A DNA stretch of 64,000 nt from UBA7803 sp040219135 (GTDB taxonomy: Bacteria; Pseudomonadota; Gammaproteobacteria; Pseudomonadales; Azotimanducaceae). Of this stretch, positions 55,160-62,762 are shown piece after piece. The stretch's first letter is position 1. Every line of letters starts with the position of its first letter. The notes beneath the pieces were generated by a model that was given only the letters and a program-made list of their open reading frames with translations, made no database searches and had not been told where the DNA came from. The stretch spans positions 179,190 to 243,189 of the forward strand of contig JAVJTA010000014.1 of NCBI GenBank assembly GCA_040219135.1, given 5' to 3'. The position numbers and the translations under genes were made by a program.

Positions 55160-56137
55160 ATGCTCGATCCGAGTCCCGCTTGCCGCCAAGCGTTGCTGGC
55201 GGCGACCGTGCTGCTGTTCCTGGTCGCTACCCTGACGCCGCGGGGCGAGGGACCCCGTTGGGCCGTGAACCACGTCCAATCGACCTCCGGGATGCTGCGG
55301 CTGCCGTTGCCGAGCCTGCTCCGCAGCAGCGAATCTCCGATCTGGACTCAGGACGCGATCCAGACCCGGCTGCTTCGAATCGACCTGGTCGTCGAGCCGC
55401 TGCTCGCCGTGCAGTCCGGCCCCGCGAGGATCCTCACCAATTCGGCGAACACGTCGTTGCGCAACCTCACCATCGCTCAGGAAGGCAGCGACCTGGTGCT
55501 GCGCGTGAGGCGTGACCGGCAATCACCCAACGGAACGCCCCCATTCGTCGTGCCCGGTGTGTTCGAAGCCGGGGTCCCGGTGAGCGTCGGCCTGATCCTC
55601 GACGAGCACGGGTTGACGCTCGACGTGAACGGCGTCCGCCGTCTGGAAACGGCCTGGGCGTCGGGCAACCCGTTCCAGTTCTGGGATCCCGGCTATCCCA
55701 TCGCTCTGGGCAACGAGCTCACCTGGGACCGACCGTGGCTGGGAAACATCTGGTCGGCCGAACTGACCACACCGGCTTCGAGTGTCGACCTGCTCGACCC
55801 GGGCGTGCTGGAAGCACCGGTCGGCGAATGGCTTGGCTCCATAACCTGGCTGAGCAGCAGCCGGTGGGATCTGATTCTGAACTTCCTGTTCATGATTCCC
55901 GCCGGGTTCCTCACGTCAGCCGTCAGGAAGCGCTGGACCCCGGCCAGGGTCGTGCTTTTCTGGATGCCCATCGTGCTGCTGGCGGAATCGCTGCAGGTCC
56001 TGATTCCAGGCCGCTTCCCGGCGTTCTCCGATCTGGCCTTGAACCTGCTCGGCGTGCTGGTCGGAAGTGCCATCGCCAGACGCCTGTCGCGGCGACGGTC
56101 CGCCAACGCCGGACCCGCCTGCGACCAGGACGGGTGA
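55160..56137 (+). CDS. LamG-like plus VanZ-like membrane protein
   Basis: 325 residues. A helix at about 10-25 (LLAATVLLFLVATL), an extracytoplasmic LamG/concanavalin-like domain (about 35-215, with VSVGLILDEHGLTLDVNGVR and LGNIWSAELTTPAS), and a VanZ-like part with two or three helices (about 230-315, DLILNFLFMIPAGFLTSAV and AFSDLALNLLGVLVGSAIA). The VanZ family is linked to teicoplanin resistance in Firmicutes but its role in Gammaproteobacteria is unknown. ATG at 55160 (a TTG lies three bases before). Confidence 0.78.
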   Translation: MLDPSPACRQALLAATVLLFLVATLTPRGEGPRWAVNHVQSTSGMLRLPLPSLLRSSESPIWTQDAIQTRLLRIDLVVEPLLAVQSGPARILTNSANTSLRNLTIAQEGSDLVLRVRRDRQSPNGTPPFVVPGVFEAGVPVSVGLILDEHGLTLDVNGVRRLETAWASGNPFQFWDPGYPIALGNELTWDRPWLGNIWSAELTTPASSVDLLDPGVLEAPVGEWLGSITWLSSSRWDLILNFLFMIPAGFLTSAVRKRWTPARVVLFWMPIVLLAESLQVLIPGRFPAFSDLALNLLGVLVGSAIARRLSRRRSANAGPACDQDG

Positions 56138-56141
56138 GCTC

Positions 56142-56181
56142 TGATCGGCGCAGCTGGATTGGAACCAGCGACCCCCGGCAT
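56142..56181 (-). tRNA. Decayed 3' end of a tRNA (tRNA-Pro-like), possible attachment-site relic
   Basis: On the minus strand: GGGGGTC, then a T-arm GCTGG-TTCCAAT-CCAGC with a perfect five-base stem and seven-base loop, then TGCGCCG, discriminator A and TCA in place of CCA. The matching 5' half (acceptor CGGCGCA, D-arm, anticodon arm) is absent upstream. It resembles the 3' end of proteobacterial tRNA-Pro. 3'-half tRNA fragments are typical leftovers of integrase attachment sites. No integrase lies near. Confidence 0.4.
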
Positions 56182-56226
56182 GTTTGATAGGATCTGCAGT
56201 CTCGATCACCGCCGGCGGAGTTGCAC

Positions 56227-57825
56227 ATGATTGGAGTTCCCGCATCGGGCGCCGCCCCGACAAGCCTCCTCCACCTTCCAGTCCGCATGATCCGGGGCAC
56301 GCGCGCCAGGCTGCCGGGTTGCCTGCTGCTTGCCTGTGTCTGCCTCGCCGGACTGATCGCCCAGAGTCACGCCGCACCGGGCGAGTACCGCTATCGCGAC
56401 GTCCGGCTGATGCGCGGCCCCTGCTGCAGCGACTGGGGCAGCGACCTCGTGGTCGACCGCGACGGCAGCGTGCTGATCGCGGGCCGCCGCGGCAGCCTCG
56501 ACCTCGACTACGACGGCGTCATCGACATCAACACCTTCGGCCAGCCCGACCCGCTCATCTCCAAGCTGACGCGGGTCGACCGGATGGACTCCGGCTGGAC
56601 CAAGGAAGTGGGCGGGCGCGGCGACGACACCGCCCGCGGCGTCGCCTCCGACCGCGACGGCGGTCTGTACGCCGTTGGGCATTTCAGCGACGAGATGCAG
56701 ACCGGCCGCGGCGTGCTGCGGTCCGCTGGCGGCAAGGACGGGTTCATCGCCCGCTTCGATCGCGACGGCAACCCGCTGTGGGCCCGCGCGATCGGCGGGA
56801 CCGGGCTCGACGAGATGTATCGGGTCGCCAGCGACGGCCGCGGCAACGCGTACGTGATCGGGACGGCCACGGGCGACGTGGACGTCGACCGCGATGGCGA
56901 CGTCGATGTGGTTGGCACCGCGAAAGGCTCTGCCCTGGTGAGCGCCTGGGACGCGAACGGCCGCTTCCTCTGGGCGCGCATCTCCGGCGGCGACGCGCGG
57001 GTCCTGGGACTCGGGATCACGACCGGTCCCGGGGGCGAGGTGTATGTCGCTGGCGCCTACCAGGACGGTGCGCCCGACTTCGACGGCAACGGCGAAGCCG
57101 ACGGCCCGGTCGCCACCACGGCGGCGCCGGGACCCGACGGATCGATACAGTACGACCTCAACGGCTACTACGCCCGGCTGGACGCCGTCGGGCGGGTGCA
57201 GTGGATCAGGACGGTGACCGGCCCGTCGATCCAGTCGGCGGGCGGACTCGCGGTCGCCGACAACGGCGATCTGTACGTGCTCGGCGGGCACAGCGCGCCG
57301 TCGGATTTCGACGGCGACGGCGTCGCCGACATCGACTTCGTCAGCCTCGGCGAGCGCAGGAACCAGTATCACATCGATGCCAACCTGTACCTGCTGCGCG
57401 TGACCGCCGCGGGCGAGGTGCGCTGGAGCAGAACCTACACCGCATCCGGCACCCACCTGTCGCTGCGCGGCACACGGCTGCTGGTCAGCGGCACCTACTC
57501 CAACGACCTCGACTTCGACAACGACGGCGTGCTCGAACGCGAATCCGACGGTGACGATCGACAGGAAGGGTTCGTTGCGATCCTCGACGAGGACGGCGAG
57601 CTCGAGCAGCTGCTCACGATCGTCGGCGACGCCGCCGACGTGGTCAACGCCGCCGGGCTCTCGCCGGACGGCAGCATGCTCTACATGACCGGCTACACCC
57701 AGCTCGGCGCGGACTTCGACGGTGACGGCGTGGTCGAGGCGTCCTCCGTCTGCCATCTGGCGGGAGAGGTCTACGTGGCGGCGTTCGAGCTCGTCGAGAT
57801 CGATGCCTCTGATCCCCTGCATTGA
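56227..57825 (+). CDS. Secreted repeat protein with Asp-rich calcium-binding loops
   Basis: 532 residues. A long N-terminus ends in a hydrophobic signal (LPGCLLLACVCLAGLIAQ then SHA). The rest is a series of beta-propeller-like repeats (GLYAVGHFSDEM, NAYVIGTATGD, EVYVAGAYQDG, DLYVLGGHSAP, ARISGGD-like strands), interrupted by calcium-loop motifs DLDYDGVIDIN, DVDRDGDVDV, DFDGNGEADG, DFDGDGVADID, DFDNDGVLE and DFDGDGVVEA. It is probably exported and surface-related. ATG 56227 follows GGCGGAG; ATG 56287 would give a more usual signal length. Role unknown. Confidence 0.72.
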   Translation: MIGVPASGAAPTSLLHLPVRMIRGTRARLPGCLLLACVCLAGLIAQSHAAPGEYRYRDVRLMRGPCCSDWGSDLVVDRDGSVLIAGRRGSLDLDYDGVIDINTFGQPDPLISKLTRVDRMDSGWTKEVGGRGDDTARGVASDRDGGLYAVGHFSDEMQTGRGVLRSAGGKDGFIARFDRDGNPLWARAIGGTGLDEMYRVASDGRGNAYVIGTATGDVDVDRDGDVDVVGTAKGSALVSAWDANGRFLWARISGGDARVLGLGITTGPGGEVYVAGAYQDGAPDFDGNGEADGPVATTAAPGPDGSIQYDLNGYYARLDAVGRVQWIRTVTGPSIQSAGGLAVADNGDLYVLGGHSAPSDFDGDGVADIDFVSLGERRNQYHIDANLYLLRVTAAGEVRWSRTYTASGTHLSLRGTRLLVSGTYSNDLDFDNDGVLERESDGDDRQEGFVAILDEDGELEQLLTIVGDAADVVNAAGLSPDGSMLYMTGYTQLGADFDGDGVVEASSVCHLAGEVYVAAFELVEIDASDPLH

Positions 57826-57995
57826 CGATTCGAATCAGCCGGTGTGACGCCTCCGGAGCATTCCCTAACGGACCGACGCACGATAGCGCGGTTTTCACAG
57901 ACGATCGATGGTCACGAGGGTCCGATTGCGGCCGCTGCGGGCGCGCCATATACAACGCTGTCGTCACTGGATGCCCTCTCGGACCGCTCAGCGCG

Positions 57996-58001
57996 TAGAA
58001 T
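57996..58001 (+). promoter_or_regulatory. Candidate -10 box of the selenoprotein gene
   Basis: TAGAAT 31 bases before the ATG at 58033, in a 207-base gap after the calcium-repeat protein. The -35 region is weak. GAGGAA (58021-58026) is a clear ribosome site for the ATG. Confidence 0.35.
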
Positions 58002-58032
58002 CGTGTGCGGATCCGCAATCGAGGAAACCAAC

Positions 58033-58383
58033 ATGACAAAATCCGTGGACTGGTACTACCACCGCGGCGGATGAACCAGCTGCGCGCGCGCCTCCAGGTT
58101 TCTGGAAGCCAGCGCCATCACGGTCCGTGAGACCGTACCCGCAAGCCGCAAGCTGCAGGCCGAAGACGCCCGGAAACTGCTCAGCGGTGCCAGCCGCCTG
58201 ATCACCGTGAAAGGGAAAAAGGTGCGGGCGTTCGCCGGCAACGAACTCGTCGGACCCGACGCGGTGGCCGCCATGCTCGGTCCCACCGGCAATCTGCGGG
58301 CGCCCACAGTGCGCATCGGCAACACCGTGGTGGTGGGCTTCAACGAGGATGCGTATCGACAAGCGCTAGGGAACCTAGGCTGA
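58033..58383 (+). CDS. ArsC/Spx-like thioredoxin-fold selenoprotein (in-frame TGA read as Sec)
   Basis: 116 residues if TGA at 58072-58074 is read as selenocysteine (residue 14). The protein starts MTKSVDWYYHRGG, then U14-T-S-C17, then helices and LRAPTVRIGNTVVVGFNEDA. W-Y-Y-H-R-x-x-C-x-x-C plus a late R-A-P-T-x-R segment is the pattern of ArsC/Spx-type thioredoxin folds (cis-Pro in RAPT), and Sec in place of the first Cys is known in an 'ArsC family (seleno)protein' group. No other stop interrupts the frame to TGA 58381-58383, and coding character is equal on both sides of the TGA. It is likely a redox enzyme or reductase of unknown substrate. The last residues (LGNLG) come from a repeat relic. 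Confidence 0.82.
58088..58115 (+). promoter_or_regulatory. SECIS-like hairpin downstream of the TGA
   Basis: The stem TCCAG/CTGGA (58093-58097 with 58102-58106) has a short apical loop with GGU in AGGUUUCU. It is extended below an internal loop by GCGC/GCGC (58088-58091 with 58112-58115). The apical GG begins 22 bases after the TGA. Bacterial SECIS elements lie within the coding region right after the UGA with a GU-bearing small loop, as in fdhF. Folding was judged by eye. Confidence 0.55.
58366..58376. repeat. Relic of the dispersed inverted-repeat element
   Basis: CTAGGGAACCT is the end sequence of the element found at 10847 and 49931 (CTAGGGRACCTCTGATC); the continuation has decayed to AGGCTGA. 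It forms the last codons of the selenoprotein gene (ALGNLG). A near-palindrome GCTAGGGAACCTAGGC surrounds it. Confidence 0.45.
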
Positions 58384-58522
58384 GCGTGCCATCGATCCTG
58401 GCAGGCGCGACGGTCGCTTCCGTTCTGGCCACGCGCGGATTCAGGCGCAACGGGAGCGCGGCTGTCCGGAAAGTGATCGAGTACGCGGCGCCGACCCATC
58501 GGTTCGTGCTACCAACAGTGGG

Positions 58523-58786
58523 ATGGAACTGATTATCTATCTGATGAGCGGCGTCGCCATCCTCAACTGCGTGGTCGGGTTGTTGACCGGATCCATGTAC
58601 TTCTTCTTCAAGGCCCCCGACGAGTTCATCGGCTCGGTCCGGGCGGTATCCCGGACGGATATGCCCATGGCCTTCTGGGTGTTCTTCGTCGTCACCCTGA
58701 GCTTTGGTGTGGTCCTGGCTCGATTAAATCGTGTCAACCGACGCCAGGTGGTCCCTTTGCAGGAATCGCCAGCGCTTTCCTCATAG
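58523..58786 (+). CDS. Small inner-membrane hypothetical protein
   Basis: 87 residues with two hydrophobic helices (about 4-28, LIIYLMSGVAILNCVVGLLT; and 49-66, AFWVFFVVTLSFGVVLAR) separated by a charged loop and followed by a basic RLNRVNRRQ end. No family recognised. ATG at 58523 has only a weak ribosome site. Confidence 0.6.
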   Translation: MELIIYLMSGVAILNCVVGLLTGSMYFFFKAPDEFIGSVRAVSRTDMPMAFWVFFVVTLSFGVVLARLNRVNRRQVVPLQESPALSS

Positions 58787-59285
58787 GAGAGTAACCGTAT
58801 GGAAGAACGCCTCAAATTCGTCGCGCGGCTCGTCAAGCCGGCGAAGAAAGCGGGATTCCGGGCCGTTCGTGTCCCTGCGGATACGCAGCCACTAGTGCTA
58901 CAACCCAGGGCGTGACTCGGAATCTCAGTGAAGCGCACCTCCGAGGGTGCATACACACCCTCGTGCAGCGCTTCGGAGGTCCGATCAACTGCAACGTCTC
59001 GTCCTCGATGGGGTCAACACGCCTCTACTGCCGGGCTCCCGCGGCTGATTCTTCGATGCGCCGCGGACCTACGGGCTGACGGTTCGTACCAGGCTATGAA
59101 GGCTGATCAGCCGCGCACTGCCAACTCCGCGCTGGGGCCGCGGCGGGCGCGAGACGGCCACAGCCGGGTGGGTGGACGTTGTCTGAAGATGCAAACATCT
59201 TACCGCACGCAGCCGACGCCGAACAGACTGGTGCCCCGGGCCGCGGGCGCTTACAACGCCTTCTCTGCCTCCAGGAGTGCCCGCC
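58787..59285. other. Non-coding region with structured DNA and a possible transposase relic
   Basis: 499 bases without a convincing gene. ATG 58799, preceded by AGGAG, opens a 38-codon frame starting MEERLKFVARLV, like the start of IS481 transposases, but then diverges. A nested hairpin lies at 58930-58974: GAAGCGC pairs with GCGCTTC, and inside it GAGGGTG pairs with CACCCTC. This could be an insertion-sequence end or a structured RNA. Confidence 0.35.
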
Positions 59286-60881
59286 GTGCCCGAACGTGCA
59301 ACGTCCTCCTCCCGTGCCCTCGCTCTGCGGCGTCTGACCAACCACCCCGCGCTGGCCGACATCGTACCCACGCTGGCGCCACGAACGCTGGCGCGCCTGT
59401 TCGACACCGTCGGGCTGCACGATGCCGGACCGCTGATGGCCATCACCCCGGCGCCGCTCCTGGCACGGGCCCTCGACGAGGCAGTGTGGGTGGAGCACGC
59501 CACCGGCACCGCCTTCGACCCCGACGCGTTCGTCGACTGGCTCGAGGTCTGGCTGGAAGAAGGTGACGCCTTCACCGTCGACCGGCTGCAGGCGCTGGAC
59601 GAGGACATGCTGGCGCTCGTGCTCCGCCCGCTGCTGGCGGTCGATGACAGCACCGTGGGCGGCTTCGAACGCTCGCCGGCGGAGGAGGACGGCATGGGCA
59701 CTGCCGAGACCGGCAGCAACCTGCCCTCCCTGACCGTCGGCCCGTTCACGGTTACCGCGGCGCTGGAGGACGAGTGGGACGTGGTGTCACGAGCCCTGAC
59801 TGCATTCGCCGAACACGCCTACGATCTGTTGCTGATGCTGCTGGCGCGGCTGTGTATGGACGACTCGCGGCTGGAGGGCGAAGCGGGCAGCAGGGGGCAC
59901 GCCGCAGACGCGGCCGGCGCCCGCGAACAGCGGCGCGAGCGCGCCGGTTTCGTACCCCGTGCCAGCGCCCAGGCGTTTCTCGCCGAGGTGCGCAGCCTGA
60001 CGTCATCCGCCATCGTAGCCCTGGAAGCCTATGACCCGGAGACGGCGCGCCATCTCTCGCGCCTGCAGAACTCGCCGCCGGCGACCGACCGCGAGCCGTC
60101 CGGGGGCGCTGAGGAGGCGCCGCACCAGTGCGATGACGGCAGGACCGGCCTGGCTGCCGGCCAACCGGCAGCAAGGTCGGCCGCCGACGCAGAGATCTGG
60201 TCTCTGCTGGAGCAGGCCGGCGTGGTCGAGAAGCAGCCGCCAGCCGGGCTGCTGGCCGCACCGGATGCGCCTGCGTGCCTGCTGCAGCAACGGCTGGACC
60301 CCCTGGCGGCGGTCGCGCCCGGAGCTCTGGCTGGACCCGGCTCGGAGCTGGCCTATCTGGCCAACGTGCTGCTGGCGGTGGACGTGCTGCCCGAGGAGTC
60401 CGGCGAGGACGCCGCCCGCGACCTGGCCTTCGCGACGGTCAACCTCGGGCTCGAGCTACTGGAGGCGCGTGGCGAAACCGCCGACCTCGAGGCTCCCCCC
60501 GGCCTGGTGCGCGCCTTCATGCTGGCCTGGCACACGCTGCTGGGCATGCCGCGTGCGGTCGCGCGCGCCGTCGACACCGGCATAGCCGCGCCGCGCACGG
60601 TGGCGTGGCTGGGGTCGCGAGCGTGGCTGCGGGAGCAGATCGACGAGAGTCAGCAGGACCTGCACCGCGCGGTGCGAGACGGCGACACCGAAGCCGCGCG
60701 CGAAGCCCTCGCTCTGCTGTCACTCGCCCTCGATACCGACGCCTGCCGCGGCGCCGCGCATCTGCTCGGACCCATGCCACGATTTCCGTGCGCCCTGGAA
60801 GGGGGCGCCAAAGAGGACGCCCGATGGTTCCGCAGCATCGCCGACCTGGAGCGGGTCGCCGTTTTGCTGCGCACGCTGTAA
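59286..60881 (+). CDS. DUF6178-family-like protein
   Basis: 531 residues from GTG 59286, chosen because AGGAG (59273-59277) is eight bases upstream; GTG 59277 overlaps that site. It is a helical, acidic cytoplasmic protein. ARLFDTVGLHDAGPLMAITP, WLEVWLEEGDAFTVDRLQAL and LLLARLCMDDSRLEGEA follow the DUF6178 pattern known from Deltaproteobacteria (family from memory). A low-complexity Ala/Gly/Pro region near 255-300 separates two halves. Function unknown. No operon partner. Confidence 0.6.
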   Translation: MPERATSSSRALALRRLTNHPALADIVPTLAPRTLARLFDTVGLHDAGPLMAITPAPLLARALDEAVWVEHATGTAFDPDAFVDWLEVWLEEGDAFTVDRLQALDEDMLALVLRPLLAVDDSTVGGFERSPAEEDGMGTAETGSNLPSLTVGPFTVTAALEDEWDVVSRALTAFAEHAYDLLLMLLARLCMDDSRLEGEAGSRGHAADAAGAREQRRERAGFVPRASAQAFLAEVRSLTSSAIVALEAYDPETARHLSRLQNSPPATDREPSGGAEEAPHQCDDGRTGLAAGQPAARSAADAEIWSLLEQAGVVEKQPPAGLLAAPDAPACLLQQRLDPLAAVAPGALAGPGSELAYLANVLLAVDVLPEESGEDAARDLAFATVNLGLELLEARGETADLEAPPGLVRAFMLAWHTLLGMPRAVARAVDTGIAAPRTVAWLGSRAWLREQIDESQQDLHRAVRDGDTEAAREALALLSLALDTDACRGAAHLLGPMPRFPCALEGGAKEDARWFRSIADLERVAVLLRTL

Positions 60882-61229
60882 CCGCACCCGCATCGAGAGC
60901 GGCGGCTGCCGCGTTCGCTGCATCGAGGGCTGCTGAGGTATACGGCCGGGACGCCGGCTTCATCCATCGCTTGCACACACGCCGGACAGGCCGGTCGGCT
61001 CGGAGCAACCCCAGTCGGTGTAAGCCCCGCATTTCTGGCTGCATTCACGCCGTTGATTTCAGCATGCAGGCCTCGTTGTCCCACACCTGTCCCAGTTCCG
61101 GCCGGAGTAGAAAGGAAACTCAAGCCACTGGTCAAGCTAACCGAGCAATGCATCAGTTTTAACGGAATAAACGTCTGATAGTAACTGTGATTGTCACCAC
61201 GTGATCTCAGCACGGTGAACCCAATCTCG
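60882..61229. other. Intergenic region, nothing recognised
   Basis: 348 bases. The right part (about 61100-61200) is richer in A and T than the surroundings. No gene, tRNA, terminator or repeat was found; the left part holds only short antisense frames. Confidence 0.5.
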
Positions 61230-61619
61230 TCATCGCCGCGAGTCGTAACAACCCTCCCGATCCGCCGAGTCGATGTACCGTATGCGATCGAGCCCTACCT
61301 CACCATGATCCAATAAGGAGACGCGTCCAGAAACGAAGACGTGATCGTTTGCGCAGTCGACGATTGGATCAAGCGGAAGCGTGTCCTCTATCAGCACAGT
61401 TATTGAGGAAGCAGCATCAGCCGCCATGGCATGCTCGTTGGTGAGGTAGAGCAGCAGGCCTCCTGAACGTTGCAGCCAACCAAACACTTCAACCTGACTT
61501 CCTGAATACTCTTCGGGATTCGCGATCAGCTTTACGAGGCTCACAGCACGGTAACCCTCACCATGACTCAGCGTAGCTATGGAAAAACATAGGATGACGA
61601 CTAGAAGCTTCCGCACCAC
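61230..61619 (-). CDS. Small secreted hypothetical protein next to the orphan Rhs tip
   Basis: 129 residues: signal peptide (MVRKLLVVILCFSIATLSHG) and a small soluble domain with VEVFGWLQRSGGLLLYLTNE, possibly an OB-like fold. GTG codons at 61619 or 61616 are the starts. The ancestral Rhs frame ends at TAA 61622-61624, two bases before this gene, which is the place of an immunity gene in Rhs loci. A signal peptide fits a periplasmic immunity protein. Alternative: unrelated cargo gene. Confidence 0.55.
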   Translation of the reverse strand: MVRKLLVVILCFSIATLSHGEGYRAVSLVKLIANPEEYSGSQVEVFGWLQRSGGLLLYLTNEHAMAADAASSITVLIEDTLPLDPIVDCANDHVFVSGRVSLLDHGEVGLDRIRYIDSADREGCYDSRR

Positions 61620-61771
61620 GGTTAATTACCCCCACCGACTACGAACATGTTTCCACTTGGCGCCACCACCAAGGGCTCAGCAACTCCCGGTCGTTGAAAG
61701 TATATGACGACGTCCGCACCACCAGCTCCAAACACTCCCAGCGTCTCATGCCCGTGGACGAACCTGCTACC

Positions 61772-62169
61772 TTGAGCAGCACGATCCGCTCGCTGTCCTG
61801 GGAACTCTCACCCCCGAGGCTCCCGGGAATGTTCGGCGCACTCAGCTGCCCGAACAGACTGCCGCCGGAGCCTTCGAAGGTATCCGCCGACATGAACCCA
61901 CTCGGGTCCACAAAACTGAGCGGCGAGTTCAGCGTGTAGCTGTAACGATTGTAACTCTGTGAGAACGCCGGAAACTGCACAATCGGATCGGCTGAAACGA
62001 ACCGCCCGATCCGCGGGTCGTAGACCCGCCCGTTCATGTGCACAAACCCCGTCCGGTTCAGCATCTCGTGGTCCGTGAACCCCCGCGGGCTGAGTTCGTC
62101 CTCCGAGGCGAGCAGCGCTGTCGTGCTCGCGGCCGTGATGTCCGAGACCCAGGTCTTCTCCCGCCGGCC
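61772..62169. repeat. Rhs core direct repeat, copy A
   Basis: 398 bases colinear with 63603-64000, with about 23 mismatches by eye and no indel; the last 100 or so bases are identical. The boundary at 61772 is where the toxin tips diverge. Confidence 0.9.
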
Positions 62170-62362
62170 GCCGAACCCATCGAAGCTCACCCGCTCCACC
62201 ACCGTCGCACTCGACGACGAGATCGCGTCCACCGACCCCAGATGGTCCCGGTGCAGAAACCGCCACAGCGCCGACACCGTGCCCGTCACCGGGGTGCGCC
62301 GGATGTACTGCACCACCGGCGACACCGCCAGCCGCTGAATCAGGCTGTAGGTTCCCCCCGCC

Positions 62363-62389
62363 GCCGGCCGCACCTGGCCGGCCGCACCT
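62363..62389. repeat. Tandem 13-base duplication causing a frameshift in Rhs
   Basis: GCCGGCCGCACCT at 62363-62375 is repeated at 62377-62389 with one extra G between, adding 14 bases. Removing one copy restores AYEEVRPAAGGTYSL in frame on the minus strand. Confidence 0.8.
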
Positions 62390-62599
62390 CCTCGTAGGCG
62401 CCGAGATAGGTCGTCACCGCCGACTTCTGCACTCCGCCTGCGTCCCACGACTCCCGGCCCAGGTAGCGGTCCCCGTCCGGCGCATACCAGAACTCGTCCC
62501 GCGCCGTCGGCGTCGCCGTCGTCGACGACGTCCCCACCGTGATCTTCGTGACGTTGTTGCGACCGTCGTAGGACAGATACGTGTCGTTGCCCGTCGCCG

Positions 62600-62739
62600 C
62601 TACGCACCACGACAGGAGGCTCGGCTAGACGTATTCGACTACATCGAACGCTTCTACAATCGACGTCGCCCCCATGGGGCGGCAGGAAGGATGAGTCTCC
62701 TCGAGTGCGAAGCGAAACTCTTAACCAAACTGCTCACTG
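62600..62739 (+). mobile_element. IS3-family transposase C-terminal remnant
   Basis: Plus-strand frame reading YAPRQEARLDVFDYIERF, then YNRRRPHGAAGRMSLLECEA, the end of IS3-type OrfB integrase cores (EAR-x-D-x-FDYIE-x-FYN-x-RR-H). There is no start, no DDE upstream part and no inverted ends; the 5' side abuts the orphan Rhs. It marks an insertion and deletion that truncated the Rhs copy. Confidence 0.8.
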
Positions 62740-62762
62740 AATCGGGGGGCGAACCAGCCGGA

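Larger units (their letters stand above)
61622..62599 (-). pseudogene. Orphan Rhs core and C-terminal tip, frameshifted
   Basis: Minus-strand Rhs sequence. It includes TYLSYDGRNNVTKI, EFWYAPDGDRYLGRE, the core motif NGRVYDPRIGRFVSADP and YSYTLNSPLSFVDPSGFMS. The frame is broken by a 14-base near-duplication at 62376-62389. A second frame change lies at about 61772, where homology to the downstream copy ends. The tip then reads naturally in another frame (FVHGHETLGVFGAGGADVV) to TAA 61622-61624. The 5' end is cut by an IS3 remnant. An orphan toxin cassette left by earlier Rhs tip replacement is the likely origin. Confidence 0.75.

Noticed and set aside
57844..58074. 76-codon plus-strand frame ending at the TGA
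   Set aside because: Upstream of ATG 58033 it has no protein character; the ribosome site GAGGAA and the homologous N-terminus begin at 58033, and the TGA is better explained as Sec.
58386..58532. Short GTG-initiated frame directly after the selenoprotein
   Set aside because: 48 codons, no ribosome site, overlaps the next gene; cannot be supported.
58799..58915. Frame starting MEERLKFVARLV like an IS481 transposase
   Set aside because: Only about twelve residues match from memory and the rest diverges; mentioned as a possible relic but not called.
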